A stretch of 39,411 nucleotides of DNA, from positions 1 to 39,411 of the forward strand of contig JAHHHE010000026.1 of the NCBI GenBank assembly GCA_019359535.1. Direction: 5' to 3'. Source of the stretch: Gloeocapsa sp. UFS-A4-WI-NPMV-4B04 (GTDB lineage Bacteria; Cyanobacteriota; Cyanobacteriia; Cyanobacteriales; Chroococcidiopsidaceae). Position numbers and translations under genes: made by a program. The notes beneath the pieces are model-generated. The model was not told where the DNA came from. It worked only from the letters and a program-made list of their open reading frames with translations, and made no database searches. Shown piece by piece: positions 24,738-32,616 of this stretch (positions are counted from its first letter, which is position 1; each line of letters opens with the position of its first letter).

Positions 24738-25430
24738 TTACTTCAGTTTTTCCAAAATATAATTATGGACTACCTGGTAAACTTCTTCAGCCACTTCATC
24801 AAGATTATGGTCAGCACCTTCGTACAAAATGAGGCGCTTGGGTTGGTGGGCGATTTTGTACACGTATTTTGAGCAAGCAGGTGTGAGTATTGAGTCAACT
24901 GTGCCGTGAATCAGCAAGATTTCGCATTCTGGGGGTAGCTGCGAAACAACTGCCGCACCGTAGCTTTGAGTAGCAAGCGTGACAACGGCGCGGACAGCTT
25001 CAGAGATAGCAGCAGCTTGAATAACAACAGCGCCACCGAATGAGTGTCCAGTTAAAGCGACAAGTTCAATTCCTTTACTTTCTAGATAGCTCATACCCGC
25101 ACAAACATCAAGCACTGATTCCTCAAGGCTAGTTGGCTGGCGATAGCGTACCCGTAGGGATGCAATTCCTTGGCTGCTTAACTCCTGACAAAGCCGAGGG
25201 TACAATCCATTAGCTGGCGTGTCCCAGCCACCGCCAACACCACCAACCCAAATAGCACCGCGCTGAGTATCAGGGGCTGAGTAATAGTGGAAGTCAATGT
25301 TTCCACGATTTGTTTCCAACCTAATCAGTTGATAGCCGTCTTGTAGCGGTTCGGCTTTAATGTTACGAATCACCATTTGCGGTAATTCGTGTTCATCGTG
25401 CGTCACATTATCATCCCTTGTCCGCTTCAA
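24738..25430 (-). CDS. Alpha/beta hydrolase, dienelactone hydrolase-like
   Basis: This hydrolase of about 230 residues has the nucleophile elbow GHSFGG (Ser), an acid in HGTVDSILTP (Asp) and a His in GADHNLDE, a complete Ser-Asp-His triad. The N-terminus carries an extra strand-rich segment with NRGNIDFHYY. The TTG start at 25430 overlaps the uvsE stop, implying coupling. A GTG at 25406 with AGGG eight bases upstream is a good alternative that would shorten the protein by eight residues. The substrate is unknown. It is the second gene of an operon with uvsE. Confidence 0.75.
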   Translation of the reverse strand: MKRTRDDNVTHDEHELPQMVIRNIKAEPLQDGYQLIRLETNRGNIDFHYYSAPDTQRGAIWVGGVGGGWDTPANGLYPRLCQELSSQGIASLRVRYRQPTSLEESVLDVCAGMSYLESKGIELVALTGHSFGGAVVIQAAAISEAVRAVVTLATQSYGAAVVSQLPPECEILLIHGTVDSILTPACSKYVYKIAHQPKRLILYEGADHNLDEVAEEVYQVVHNYILEKLK

Positions 25431-26374
25431 TTAGCCACCAGCCATTCTGCTTGCAGATATGCGATCGCTTGTTCTTTTGCCTTGGCTTCTATTTCAATCC
25501 AAGGTGCTTCGCGGTAAACACTAGGCATTATTGTGATCAATTCACTGTGTTTTCTATCATTGAAAGCTTCTTCCCCATTAGAAATATGAACTAATTGCCA
25601 CTCTGGATTTGTCCACGTTTCCCGCGCTGCATAAAATATTTCAGCCACAGATTCATGTTCATAGCTGTCAAGTCCTTCATGGCACACATGATGATGGGCA
25701 TCGAATACCATTGGTACGCCTGTGCGCTGACACACTTCCAAGATTTCAGTTGAACTATAAGCGTATTCATCGTTTTCAAACGTTAAGCGATTACGGATTT
25801 CTTCTGGTAGTTGATCAACTACTTTAATCAGTTGATCTGGACGTTGGGATTTGCCACCATGAATATTCATTAATGACCAAGGCGATCGCGGTAAACCGAG
25901 TAAGTCAAATGTCCTTGCGTGTCGTGCCAGAATTTTAATACTGGTTTCTACTACTTGAGGCGAATCAGAACTTAGGACAACAAATTGATCTGGGTGTAGC
26001 ACTAGCCTAATCCCCAGTTCTTGCGATCGCTGTCCAATAACAGCTAGATCAGCACTCATCTCCTCTAATATATTCGCGCCGATTCCGTCTTCCATATCAC
26101 TAAGCGGAAACAGACCAGAGGGAAGCCGATAAAGTTGAATATTATGCTGCTGACAAAAAGAAATTGCCGCATTGAGACGGTATAAATTATCTACATAAAG
26201 CTCTTTGAGGGCAATTTCACGTTCAGGTTCACTCAGTTTTAAGTAACGGGTGCGCGTCATCGTGCGGAAGCGTACTTCCTTGGAAAAAGTAATACACACT
26301 AAACCTAAGCGTGGGCGATCGCCTTTGGGCAGCAAATCTGCTTTAGGTAGATTGTTCAGTTCAACTGCCGTCAT
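25427..26374 (-). CDS. uvsE: UV DNA damage endonuclease (UVDE)
   Basis: This 315-residue TIM-barrel enzyme nicks DNA 5' of UV photoproducts and some other lesions, starting a repair path independent of UvrABC. Metal-ligand segments of the family are present: LYRLPSGLFPLSD, LVLHPDQFVVLSS, MNIHGG, LTFENDEYAYS, VFDAHHHV and VHISNG. The start is ATG at 26374. A dienelactone hydrolase-like gene overlaps its 3' end by four bases. UvsE is patchily distributed in bacteria, and in cyanobacteria it fits lineages exposed to strong UV. No obvious LexA-type box (AGTAC-N-GTWC) is seen just upstream. Confidence 0.92.
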   Translation of the reverse strand: MTAVELNNLPKADLLPKGDRPRLGLVCITFSKEVRFRTMTRTRYLKLSEPEREIALKELYVDNLYRLNAAISFCQQHNIQLYRLPSGLFPLSDMEDGIGANILEEMSADLAVIGQRSQELGIRLVLHPDQFVVLSSDSPQVVETSIKILARHARTFDLLGLPRSPWSLMNIHGGKSQRPDQLIKVVDQLPEEIRNRLTFENDEYAYSSTEILEVCQRTGVPMVFDAHHHVCHEGLDSYEHESVAEIFYAARETWTNPEWQLVHISNGEEAFNDRKHSELITIMPSVYREAPWIEIEAKAKEQAIAYLQAEWLVAN

Positions 26375-26947
26375 TAATGCACTAATCCAGTCTTACTATA
26401 TTGGTTGTTTATTTATAGTCTATTGCCTACAGCCACATTGATATAGGTCTGTATCACTAGCTATTGACTACACCTCCATTCAACAAACCTCAGAGGCAAG
26501 TATGCAGTATCTAAAGGCAGAAATAGTATTTGCCTGATTAGTATTTTTTCGTTTACTTTAACCGAATTAATCGCTCTCAAAAGTTGTTACAAGAAATTTT
26601 AGCGATTCATCTCTTTTGAAAGATGCTCTTTTATACATCCATCTTCAGATGTATTTTTATATTTATTAATTTCACCTTTAAGCGTGTTTTCTTTAGTCAA
26701 AACTCTGATTTTGCATATCAAAATATATCTCTAGAATTACCGCCAGTAAAGCATCTACTCTTATTCAGCTTAGTCAATAAGAAGTGCTTTTTGTCAACTA
26801 CATCTAAATACTTCTTTAGAATAATGTTGATTGAAAGCAATATTTCTTAACCTGTAATACAGAGGGAGTAAAAGGCGTTACCACAATTTCTTAAGCCCCC
26901 GGATAACTACTTAATAGTGAAAGGCTTACATAAAAGGGGTCAATATA
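26375..26947. other. Long AT-rich intergenic region with two hairpins
   Basis: No gene is supported here. A plus-strand ATACATC/GATGTAT stem (26633-26654) followed by a T-run, just after a CATCT/AGATG stem (26608-26625), resembles an intrinsic terminator without any upstream plus-strand gene. It might end a small RNA. The region's 3' end supplies the ribosome-binding site AAGGGG for the next gene. Confidence 0.4.
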
Positions 26948-27166
26948 ATGAATAACCAGCAAACATCAGACGCTTCTGACTTTTTAGACACCCTCAAAAA
27001 CGGTATTTGGCTTCTAGGAGTTTCATCTTGGCTATTCGGAATTACTGATAGAAGTATTGCCTCCTTGTCGGATGGCTATCTATCCGCTTTGGATATAGTG
27101 CAGTTATTTACAGCTTTATTCTTCTTTGCGTGTTGGTTATTTTTGAAACCCGTATCAAAAACCTAA
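26948..27166 (+). CDS. Small membrane protein, unknown
   Basis: This 72-residue protein has a polar N-terminus (MNNQQTSDASDFLD) and two hydrophobic segments (about 17-31 and 46-66), ending KPVSKT. I do not recognise it. The ATG is preceded by AAAAGGGG at fitting distance, which supports it as a real gene. It stands alone between a long gap and a decayed gene. It could be a lineage-specific small membrane protein. Confidence 0.5.
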   Translation: MNNQQTSDASDFLDTLKNGIWLLGVSSWLFGITDRSIASLSDGYLSALDIVQLFTALFFFACWLFLKPVSKT

Positions 27167-27262
27167 TTCAATACGAACTATCAAATTCCTGCTGTAGTTG
27201 GAAGCGATATTTGAGCAGAAACATAGCAATATGCTCAATAAACGCAATTAAGTACCAGGATT

Positions 27263-27574
27263 GTGAGGATAAGGATCAAGCTACCAACTGCAAAAGATCA
27301 CAAAGCGATCGCTAAAGCATTTATTGCCTATGAACGCTGGCGGGACAGGAATTGCAGCACTGCTAATATGGCGTAACAAAATCTTGGCGCTTAGACGTAA
27401 TCGTTGCTTTGAAACAGGCAATCTAACAGCACACGCTGAGATAGTTGTATAACGCGATGCAACTAAACGGCTAATGAAATAACAGAAGCGGAAAAAGCTG
27501 AGGTTACACTTTACACAACTCTTAAACGTTGTCTTTTATGTACAGCTTCACTATTTAGAGTAAAAGGGTTTTAA
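27263..27574 (+). pseudogene. Decayed nucleoside (cytidine/guanine-type) deaminase gene
   Basis: Pieced across frames, this stretch reads as a zinc-dependent nucleoside deaminase. A possible N-terminal part DHKAIAKAFIA is followed, in another frame from 27330, by MNAGGTGIAALLIW, then RNRCFETGNLTAHAEIVV with the catalytic HAE. An in-frame TAA (27450-27452) is followed by RDATKRL. A frameshift near 27475 leads to EITEAEKAEVTLYTTLKRCLLCTA, where family members have LYTTLEPCxMC. Two frameshifts, one stop and loss of the Pro of PCxxC show it is not functional. The 3' end runs into the end of the convergent PAP2 gene, so its C-terminus is also missing. Confidence 0.75.
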
Positions 27575-28254
27575 TCAGATAGACTAGACTTCCCTTTTGA
27601 ACGACTATTAGCTGATCGTTTCCGCCAATCTAAAGTATAAATACAGGCAATCAGCCACACCAGTCCTGCTGCATATCCAGCTGCTATGTCAGTTGGCCAA
27701 TGGACTCCCAGATAAAGCCGACTAAAACCGATCGCTACAACTAATAAAACCGTCAAGATAAAAATTAATCCTCGCCAGCGCGGGAAGGTTTTTGCCAGTA
27801 GATAGCCAATTAGACCATACATAACTACCGACACCATCGCGTGACCACTAGGAAAGCTGTAGTAACGAACATCAACAACGCGATCCCATAGCGCCGGACG
27901 ATCGCGGGTAAATAGCTCTTTAAGCCAATAGTTTAAGCCAGCTGCTCCTATTGCCGCGATCGCTAATGTTGTTGCTTCTGAGCGGCGACGCTGGAAGAGT
28001 AACCAAATTCCTAAGCTGAGGCTTAAAACCACTAAAACTGAGGGTTGACCTAGAAACGTGATGCCAACCATAATTTGATCGAGCAGTGGCGTATGCAAAC
28101 GCCTAATTGCCTGCAAAATTTGTGTATCAGTGGTAGTAGTTTCTTTTTCTACAACTTCGTCAGCAATTTGAGCAAATACCCAAATAGCAAAACCCGCTAT
28201 TAGTAGCCCGACTACACGAATTGTTAATAGTAGTGAAAAAAGCCGCGATCGCAT
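27571..28254 (-). CDS. PAP2-family phosphatase
   Basis: This 227-residue integral membrane protein has about six spans. The three phosphatase motifs of the type 2 phosphatidic acid phosphatase family are intact: KELFTRDRP (K-x6-RP), PSGH, and SRLYLGVHWPTD (SR-x5-H-x3-D). The likely substrate is a lipid phosphate or undecaprenyl pyrophosphate, acting at the outer face of the cytoplasmic membrane. Specificity cannot be set from sequence. The ATG at 28254 overlaps a HIP1 site. It is 72 bases downstream of a small gene on the same strand. Confidence 0.88.
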   Translation of the reverse strand: MRSRLFSLLLTIRVVGLLIAGFAIWVFAQIADEVVEKETTTTDTQILQAIRRLHTPLLDQIMVGITFLGQPSVLVVLSLSLGIWLLFQRRRSEATTLAIAAIGAAGLNYWLKELFTRDRPALWDRVVDVRYYSFPSGHAMVSVVMYGLIGYLLAKTFPRWRGLIFILTVLLVVAIGFSRLYLGVHWPTDIAAGYAAGLVWLIACIYTLDWRKRSANSRSKGKSSLSD

Positions 28255-28326
28255 TTACGATTACTTAGAAGTGGATATCCCGCAAACGCTGATCCAAAAA
28301 ATTAAGGATTAGCTGTTGTTACCAGT

Positions 28327-28560
28327 TTATGAGAAACTTTCCCAAGCTTGAGCAACTAGCTCGCTTAACCAGCGCCGTTGCTCTAAATCTAACAAGCTGT
28401 CGTCGGCTAGTACCTGAGCGGTTAATTGTTCTAAGGATTGACCTTGAGCGCGGACAATTTTTATGACACCGGCGATCGCCGCAGCAACCAGTTCTTCATT
28501 GACTGGTTTTTGCCGCAGGGCAACAATTTCTTGGGGACTGGCTGGAATGGGATAATTCAT
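28327..28560 (-). CDS. Small conserved cyanobacterial hypothetical protein
   Basis: This 77-residue soluble, helical protein starts MNYPIPASPQEIVALRQKPV. It looks like a conserved cyanobacterial family of unknown function, with two helices rich in Ala/Leu/Gln (AAAIAGVIKIVRAQGQSLEQLTAQVL). It lies upstream of the PAP2 gene on the same strand and may be co-transcribed with it. It diverges from cruA. Confidence 0.65.
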   Translation of the reverse strand: MNYPIPASPQEIVALRQKPVNEELVAAAIAGVIKIVRAQGQSLEQLTAQVLADDSLLDLEQRRWLSELVAQAWESFS

Positions 28561-28722
28561 GATGTGATTTTACAAAAATAAAAATTGTCTTAATAAATTT
28601 GCTAACTTTGTAAACTTTCTTAAACTATTTCTCAGCAAACTCGTATGGGGAAGTTTAACGTACTCTGTGCATTTGTCAACTCTGTCTACGTTATTAATTA
28701 ACTGGGAGCTGAAGAACGAAAA

Positions 28723-30906
28723 ATGAGAGAACTTCTTTACATAGAAATTCCTACGCCGGACATAGCATCTGTACGCCACTGGTTGCAAGACCAATGGCAG
28801 CCAGGAATTGGAAAAAAAGTGATTACACCCGCAGGACTGCGCCTACAATTAGGACAAACCTCCGCCACAAGCGTAACAGCTATTCCAGAAACGGCTGGAC
28901 AGAAGATAGCAGAACTCTCGGTTTTTGTTTGGTCAGTACAGCGAACAACATATTTAAAAGTATTTCGCTGGGTAGATAAACCTATACCAAATGAGAAGTC
29001 AATTCTCCAAAGTCTAACTGCTGGGCTAAGAAGTAAATTTCCTAATCACTATCCAGAGCCACCTGCAATTGATTTGTCACAAAAATCTATTTTTGAAGCC
29101 TTAGCCCCATATTACCCGCTCACTGTCAAATACTTTCAGAAGATGCCCAATGGAGAATACGATCTAGCGCGTGTCTACTGGTGGGAGCAACGGTGGCGTG
29201 AAGGTGTCCGCAATCCGCAGCAGCCTAAACAAGTTATTTTCTCTCAGATACGAGATCAGAAGGCAGGGGAGCAAGGGAGCAGAGGAGCAGAGGAGGCAGA
29301 AATCCTCTCCTCATCACTCGCTACTCACCACTCACCACTTTATGACCTTATTTACGTGGGTGGAGCTTTAGGGGTGATTCATGCGGCGGTGATGGCTCAG
29401 ATGGGCTATCGAGTGCTACTACTAGAACGCTTGCCTTTTGCGCGGATGAATCGTGAGTGGAATATTTCACGTTCAGAGTTACAAAGCTTGATTGACTTAG
29501 GGTTGCTTACGTCAGCTGAGTGTGAAAGTATGATCGCGCGGGAATACAAGGACGGATTTAATAAATTCTTTGATGGCAATAATCCACCCCGCCTCAAAGC
29601 TGCTATCTTACACACTCCCACAGTGTTGAATGTGGCGTTAGATTCAGAAAAACTGTTGCAATTGTGTGGCGAAAAGCTCCGAGCGGCTGGCGGCGAAATT
29701 TGGGACGAAACCGAGTTTATCCAAGCAGATATATACAACACACAAGTTACCGTTAAAGTCAAGCAATTACAGACAAATACAGAGCAAGAAGTGAGTGGGC
29801 GCTTACTGGTGGATGCAATGGGCAGTGCTTCGGCGATCGCTTGGCAATTGAACGGCGATCGCGCTTTTGATAGTGTTTGCCCAACCGTAGGAGCAGTTAT
29901 CGCTAGTGGCTTTGAACCGGGGGTATGGGATTCTCAGTATGGCGATGTCCTTAACAGTCACGGGGATATCTCGCGGGGACGGCAGTTGATCTGGGAGTTG
30001 TTTCCAGGAGCTGGAGAGGAATTGACAATTTACTTATTCCATTATCATCAGGTAAATCCTGACAACCCCGGTTCGTTGCTAGAAATGTACGAAGACTTTT
30101 TCACGATTTTGCCGGAGTATCGGCGGTGTGACATGGATCAGTTGGTGTGGAAAAAGGCAACGTTTGGCTATATTCCAGGTCATTTTAGTGTCGGAAGTCG
30201 CGATCGCACAGTTGCTTTTGACCGCCTAATCTCTATTGGCGATGCAGCCTCACTTCAGTCTCCTCTCGTCTTTACTGGCTTTGGTTCTCTGCTTCGCAAT
30301 TTAGGTCGGTTAACAATTCTTTTGGATACCGCTTTAAAGCATGACCTTTTGGGTGTCCAGCACTTAAACCAAATTCGTGCTTACCAAAGCAATATTTCAG
30401 TAACTTGGCTATTTTCCAAGGGGATGATGGTTCCAACTGGGCGCTTCTTACCACCCCAAAGAATTAACGCCATGCTCAATACCTTTTTTGGGTTATTAGC
30501 AGACGCACCTCCATCTGTAGCAGATGATTTCATCAAAGATCGATTTAGTTGGTTAACTTTTAACCGATTAGCGCTGAAAGCAGCAGCAAAAAACCCAGCC
30601 TTGCTACCTTGGATTTCGGATTTAGCAGGGCCAGCAGATATCCTGCGCTGGGTTGGCAACTACATTCTCTTCAGCTTTCATGCCTTGTTTAGCGCTTTGT
30701 TAAACAGTTGGTTTCCAGGGTTTCTGCGCCGAGTTCAGCCTTGGTTAGAAACTCGTTACCCCGCGCTGTGGTTAAAACTGCTTGCTCAAAGTTATAGCCT
30801 TTCAGTTGGACTTGGTCGCCCACATAATACCTATCAGCCCTTAGCCCAAAGTACAGAATTCAGAATCGAAAATTCTGAATCGAAAATTCAGCATCCAGAA
30901 TTTTAA
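28723..30906 (+). CDS. cruA: CruA-type lycopene cyclase (FAD-dependent)
   Basis: This 727-residue FAD protein of the CruA/CruP family cyclises lycopene ends in carotenoid synthesis at the thylakoid or cytoplasmic membrane. After an N-terminal domain (about 1-175) comes the FAD fold YDLIYVGGALGVIHAAVMAQMGYRVLLLERLPF (about 207), then MNREWNISRSEL, typical of the family, and GNNPPRLKAAILHTPTVLNVALDSE. I favour CruA over CruP from the MNREWNISR and HTPTVLN segments, recalled from memory, not a tree. A Gly/Ala/Glu/Ser-rich insert (about 176-206) is encoded by repetitive DNA, and the last residues (STEFRIENSESK) derive from a short direct repeat. ATG at 28723. Confidence 0.78.
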   Translation: MRELLYIEIPTPDIASVRHWLQDQWQPGIGKKVITPAGLRLQLGQTSATSVTAIPETAGQKIAELSVFVWSVQRTTYLKVFRWVDKPIPNEKSILQSLTAGLRSKFPNHYPEPPAIDLSQKSIFEALAPYYPLTVKYFQKMPNGEYDLARVYWWEQRWREGVRNPQQPKQVIFSQIRDQKAGEQGSRGAEEAEILSSSLATHHSPLYDLIYVGGALGVIHAAVMAQMGYRVLLLERLPFARMNREWNISRSELQSLIDLGLLTSAECESMIAREYKDGFNKFFDGNNPPRLKAAILHTPTVLNVALDSEKLLQLCGEKLRAAGGEIWDETEFIQADIYNTQVTVKVKQLQTNTEQEVSGRLLVDAMGSASAIAWQLNGDRAFDSVCPTVGAVIASGFEPGVWDSQYGDVLNSHGDISRGRQLIWELFPGAGEELTIYLFHYHQVNPDNPGSLLEMYEDFFTILPEYRRCDMDQLVWKKATFGYIPGHFSVGSRDRTVAFDRLISIGDAASLQSPLVFTGFGSLLRNLGRLTILLDTALKHDLLGVQHLNQIRAYQSNISVTWLFSKGMMVPTGRFLPPQRINAMLNTFFGLLADAPPSVADDFIKDRFSWLTFNRLALKAAAKNPALLPWISDLAGPADILRWVGNYILFSFHALFSALLNSWFPGFLRRVQPWLETRYPALWLKLLAQSYSLSVGLGRPHNTYQPLAQSTEFRIENSESKIQHPEF
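29250..29338. repeat. G-rich/C-rich interspersed repeat inside cruA
   Basis: GGGGAGCAAGGGAGCAGAGG and following GAGGAG units (about 29266-29300) run into a CTCACCACTCACCAC-type tract (to about 29338). The composition resembles the intergenic copy at 30918-30956. It is in frame and encodes a low-complexity hinge before the FAD domain. Confidence 0.6.
30863..30889. repeat. Direct repeat at the cruA 3' end
   Basis: GAATCGAAAATTC occurs at 30863-30875 and again at 30877-30889, with a degenerate copy just before. It encodes the extra tail of the CruA-like protein. Confidence 0.7.
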
Positions 30907-30917
30907 CTTCTAACAAG

Positions 30918-30956
30918 AAGAGGGAGTGGGGGAGCAGGGGAGCAGGGATTAGGGGC
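30918..30956. repeat. G-rich interspersed repeat (intergenic copy)
   Basis: GGGGGAGCAGGGGAGCAGGG and flanking G-runs lie between cruA and the coiled-coil gene. They match the G-rich core of the in-gene copies at 29266 and 8428. Confidence 0.7.
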
Positions 30957-31000
30957 TGAATATACAAATATACTTGCTACTCGCTCTAGTCCAAGCGCCC

Positions 31001-32515
31001 TTAGCCTCTTGTAAAAGTTGGTAGTTCAATTGCCGCTAACGATTTCCGCTTGGAAGTACGCGATGGGGAAATTAAGGGTGAGGGCCAGTTGGAATTAGAA
31101 GTAAAAAAGTTGGGTTCCTGTTGCGGCTGACTGGACTGAATTTGAGTTTTGTGATCTGATACTGTATCAGACGCAGGATCGAGTAAGTGGCAATCACTCA
31201 AATTTGACTGATTTAATGGCTGATCTAGCTGATCTGAAGCACTAAAAGCTTGGTACGCTTCGATAGGCAGTTCTGGTTCTGCAATATTTTTAAGCAGATT
31301 GAGTAAATCTTGTTCTTCTGCCTCTTTAGCTTTATTAATGTCCTGAATTGAAGAGTGAAGTTCTAAAGCATCAGTAGTAATCTCTAGCAGTTCATCTGGC
31401 TGTGACGATGAAGCGCGATCGCTAGGCATATCTACAGGTTGCTGAATAAAATCAATAAAAGGGGCTGTCTGTGATGTAATTGGCTGATTCGTTTCTACTA
31501 CTAGAGAAGTGTTCAAATCTTCATCTGACCAGTTTGAACTCGCAGAATGATCATAATTTTGAGTTTGAAAATCCAGATCAGTTGAAGGTTCTACCCAACC
31601 AGTGGCTATTTCGGTGAGAAATTCTGGTTGTGCTGACCAAGGTGGAATAGACTCTGCATTGCAGAAAAAGGACTGAATTTGAATTGAGCGTCCTGTTTGC
31701 CCATTGTTGGCATCAGTTGGAATGCGATCGCTATTAGCGTCATCTGAAGCACTAGATACAGGCTCTAAACACTTTTCCAAGGCAACTTTTAATTGCAGGG
31801 TGTAGTGTTGCTGTCTGTTTAGGCGAGTGCGTAATTCTCGACAAGTATTGTCTGTTTGAATCAGCTGCTCACATTTTTCTGTGTAGTTAGCTTGAGTAAG
31901 GTAATTTTCCCACTCCAATTGAGCAAATCGTTCTTGGCTACTTTGTAACTCAGTGGTTAAGGTTTCAATTAAAGTTTGCTGGCGTTGGGCAATTTGACAA
32001 GAAGACTCCATTTCTTCAGACAAACATTTAACTTGCTCTTGGGCAGTTGCAAGTTCCTTTTGCTTTTGGGTGAGACTTGATTGGGCGACTTGCTCTAGCT
32101 TTCGGGATGACTGTAAAGCTGCTTGACACTCACTCAACGCTTGCTCTAACTGAGTTACCTGCTCACTTAAGTTGGTGTTTGAAGAACGTAGAACCTGAAT
32201 TAGACTGACTAATTCTAGCTTTTGGGAAGGCGTGAGTGCCAAAACTTTCTGACTCGCCTTAAACTCGCTGCCAATAGAAGCACAATTAATAACTTCCTGT
32301 TTAACTTGAAACGCTGGCACAGCTACGGATGCTACTGTCTGATTAGTTAAAATACAGGAAGATAGTACCTGTTCTGCTACGGTGGAATTAACAGAATTCA
32401 CCGATTTAAAATCTGAATTTGGGTTGTTTTCAGCTTCATTCATGGTGTGACGGGGCAATGCTCGTTTAGAGGATGCTACGCTTAGAGCTAGTGACTTGTC
32501 AGTGGCGCTAATCAC
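31001..32515 (-). CDS. Coiled-coil conserved cyanobacterial protein
   Basis: This protein of up to 504 residues has a central coiled coil (about 95-245), rich in Gln/Glu/Leu heptads such as LSEQVTQLEQALSECQAALQSS. A long low-complexity acidic and Ser/Gln-rich tail follows, ending with a conserved-looking SKRKSLAAIELPTFTRG. It resembles cyanobacterial proteins of unknown function, possibly structural or cell-division related, although nothing here proves that. The GTG at 32515 is listed. An in-frame ATG at 32443 (MNEAEN) is an equally good start that removes 24 residues. No membrane segment is seen. Confidence 0.6.
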   Translation of the reverse strand: MISATDKSLALSVASSKRALPRHTMNEAENNPNSDFKSVNSVNSTVAEQVLSSCILTNQTVASVAVPAFQVKQEVINCASIGSEFKASQKVLALTPSQKLELVSLIQVLRSSNTNLSEQVTQLEQALSECQAALQSSRKLEQVAQSSLTQKQKELATAQEQVKCLSEEMESSCQIAQRQQTLIETLTTELQSSQERFAQLEWENYLTQANYTEKCEQLIQTDNTCRELRTRLNRQQHYTLQLKVALEKCLEPVSSASDDANSDRIPTDANNGQTGRSIQIQSFFCNAESIPPWSAQPEFLTEIATGWVEPSTDLDFQTQNYDHSASSNWSDEDLNTSLVVETNQPITSQTAPFIDFIQQPVDMPSDRASSSQPDELLEITTDALELHSSIQDINKAKEAEEQDLLNLLKNIAEPELPIEAYQAFSASDQLDQPLNQSNLSDCHLLDPASDTVSDHKTQIQSSQPQQEPNFFTSNSNWPSPLISPSRTSKRKSLAAIELPTFTRG

Positions 32516-32616
32516 ACATTGTAGTTACACAAATCACTAAAATAAGCCCAAAGATAGTGGAGCAAAGCTTAAATTCATATTAGTTATCGTGCAACTTCTC
32601 TGGGAAAATTGCCTAT

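Noticed and set aside
26623-26850. Open frame of 75 codons in the long gap
   Set aside because: Phe/Ser/Lys-rich composition typical of chance AT-rich frames, and no ribosome-binding site. It also spans the terminator-like hairpin.
27130-27315. Open frame of 61 codons after the small membrane protein gene
   Set aside because: It overlaps that gene and the deaminase remnant, and the peptide has no resemblance to any family.
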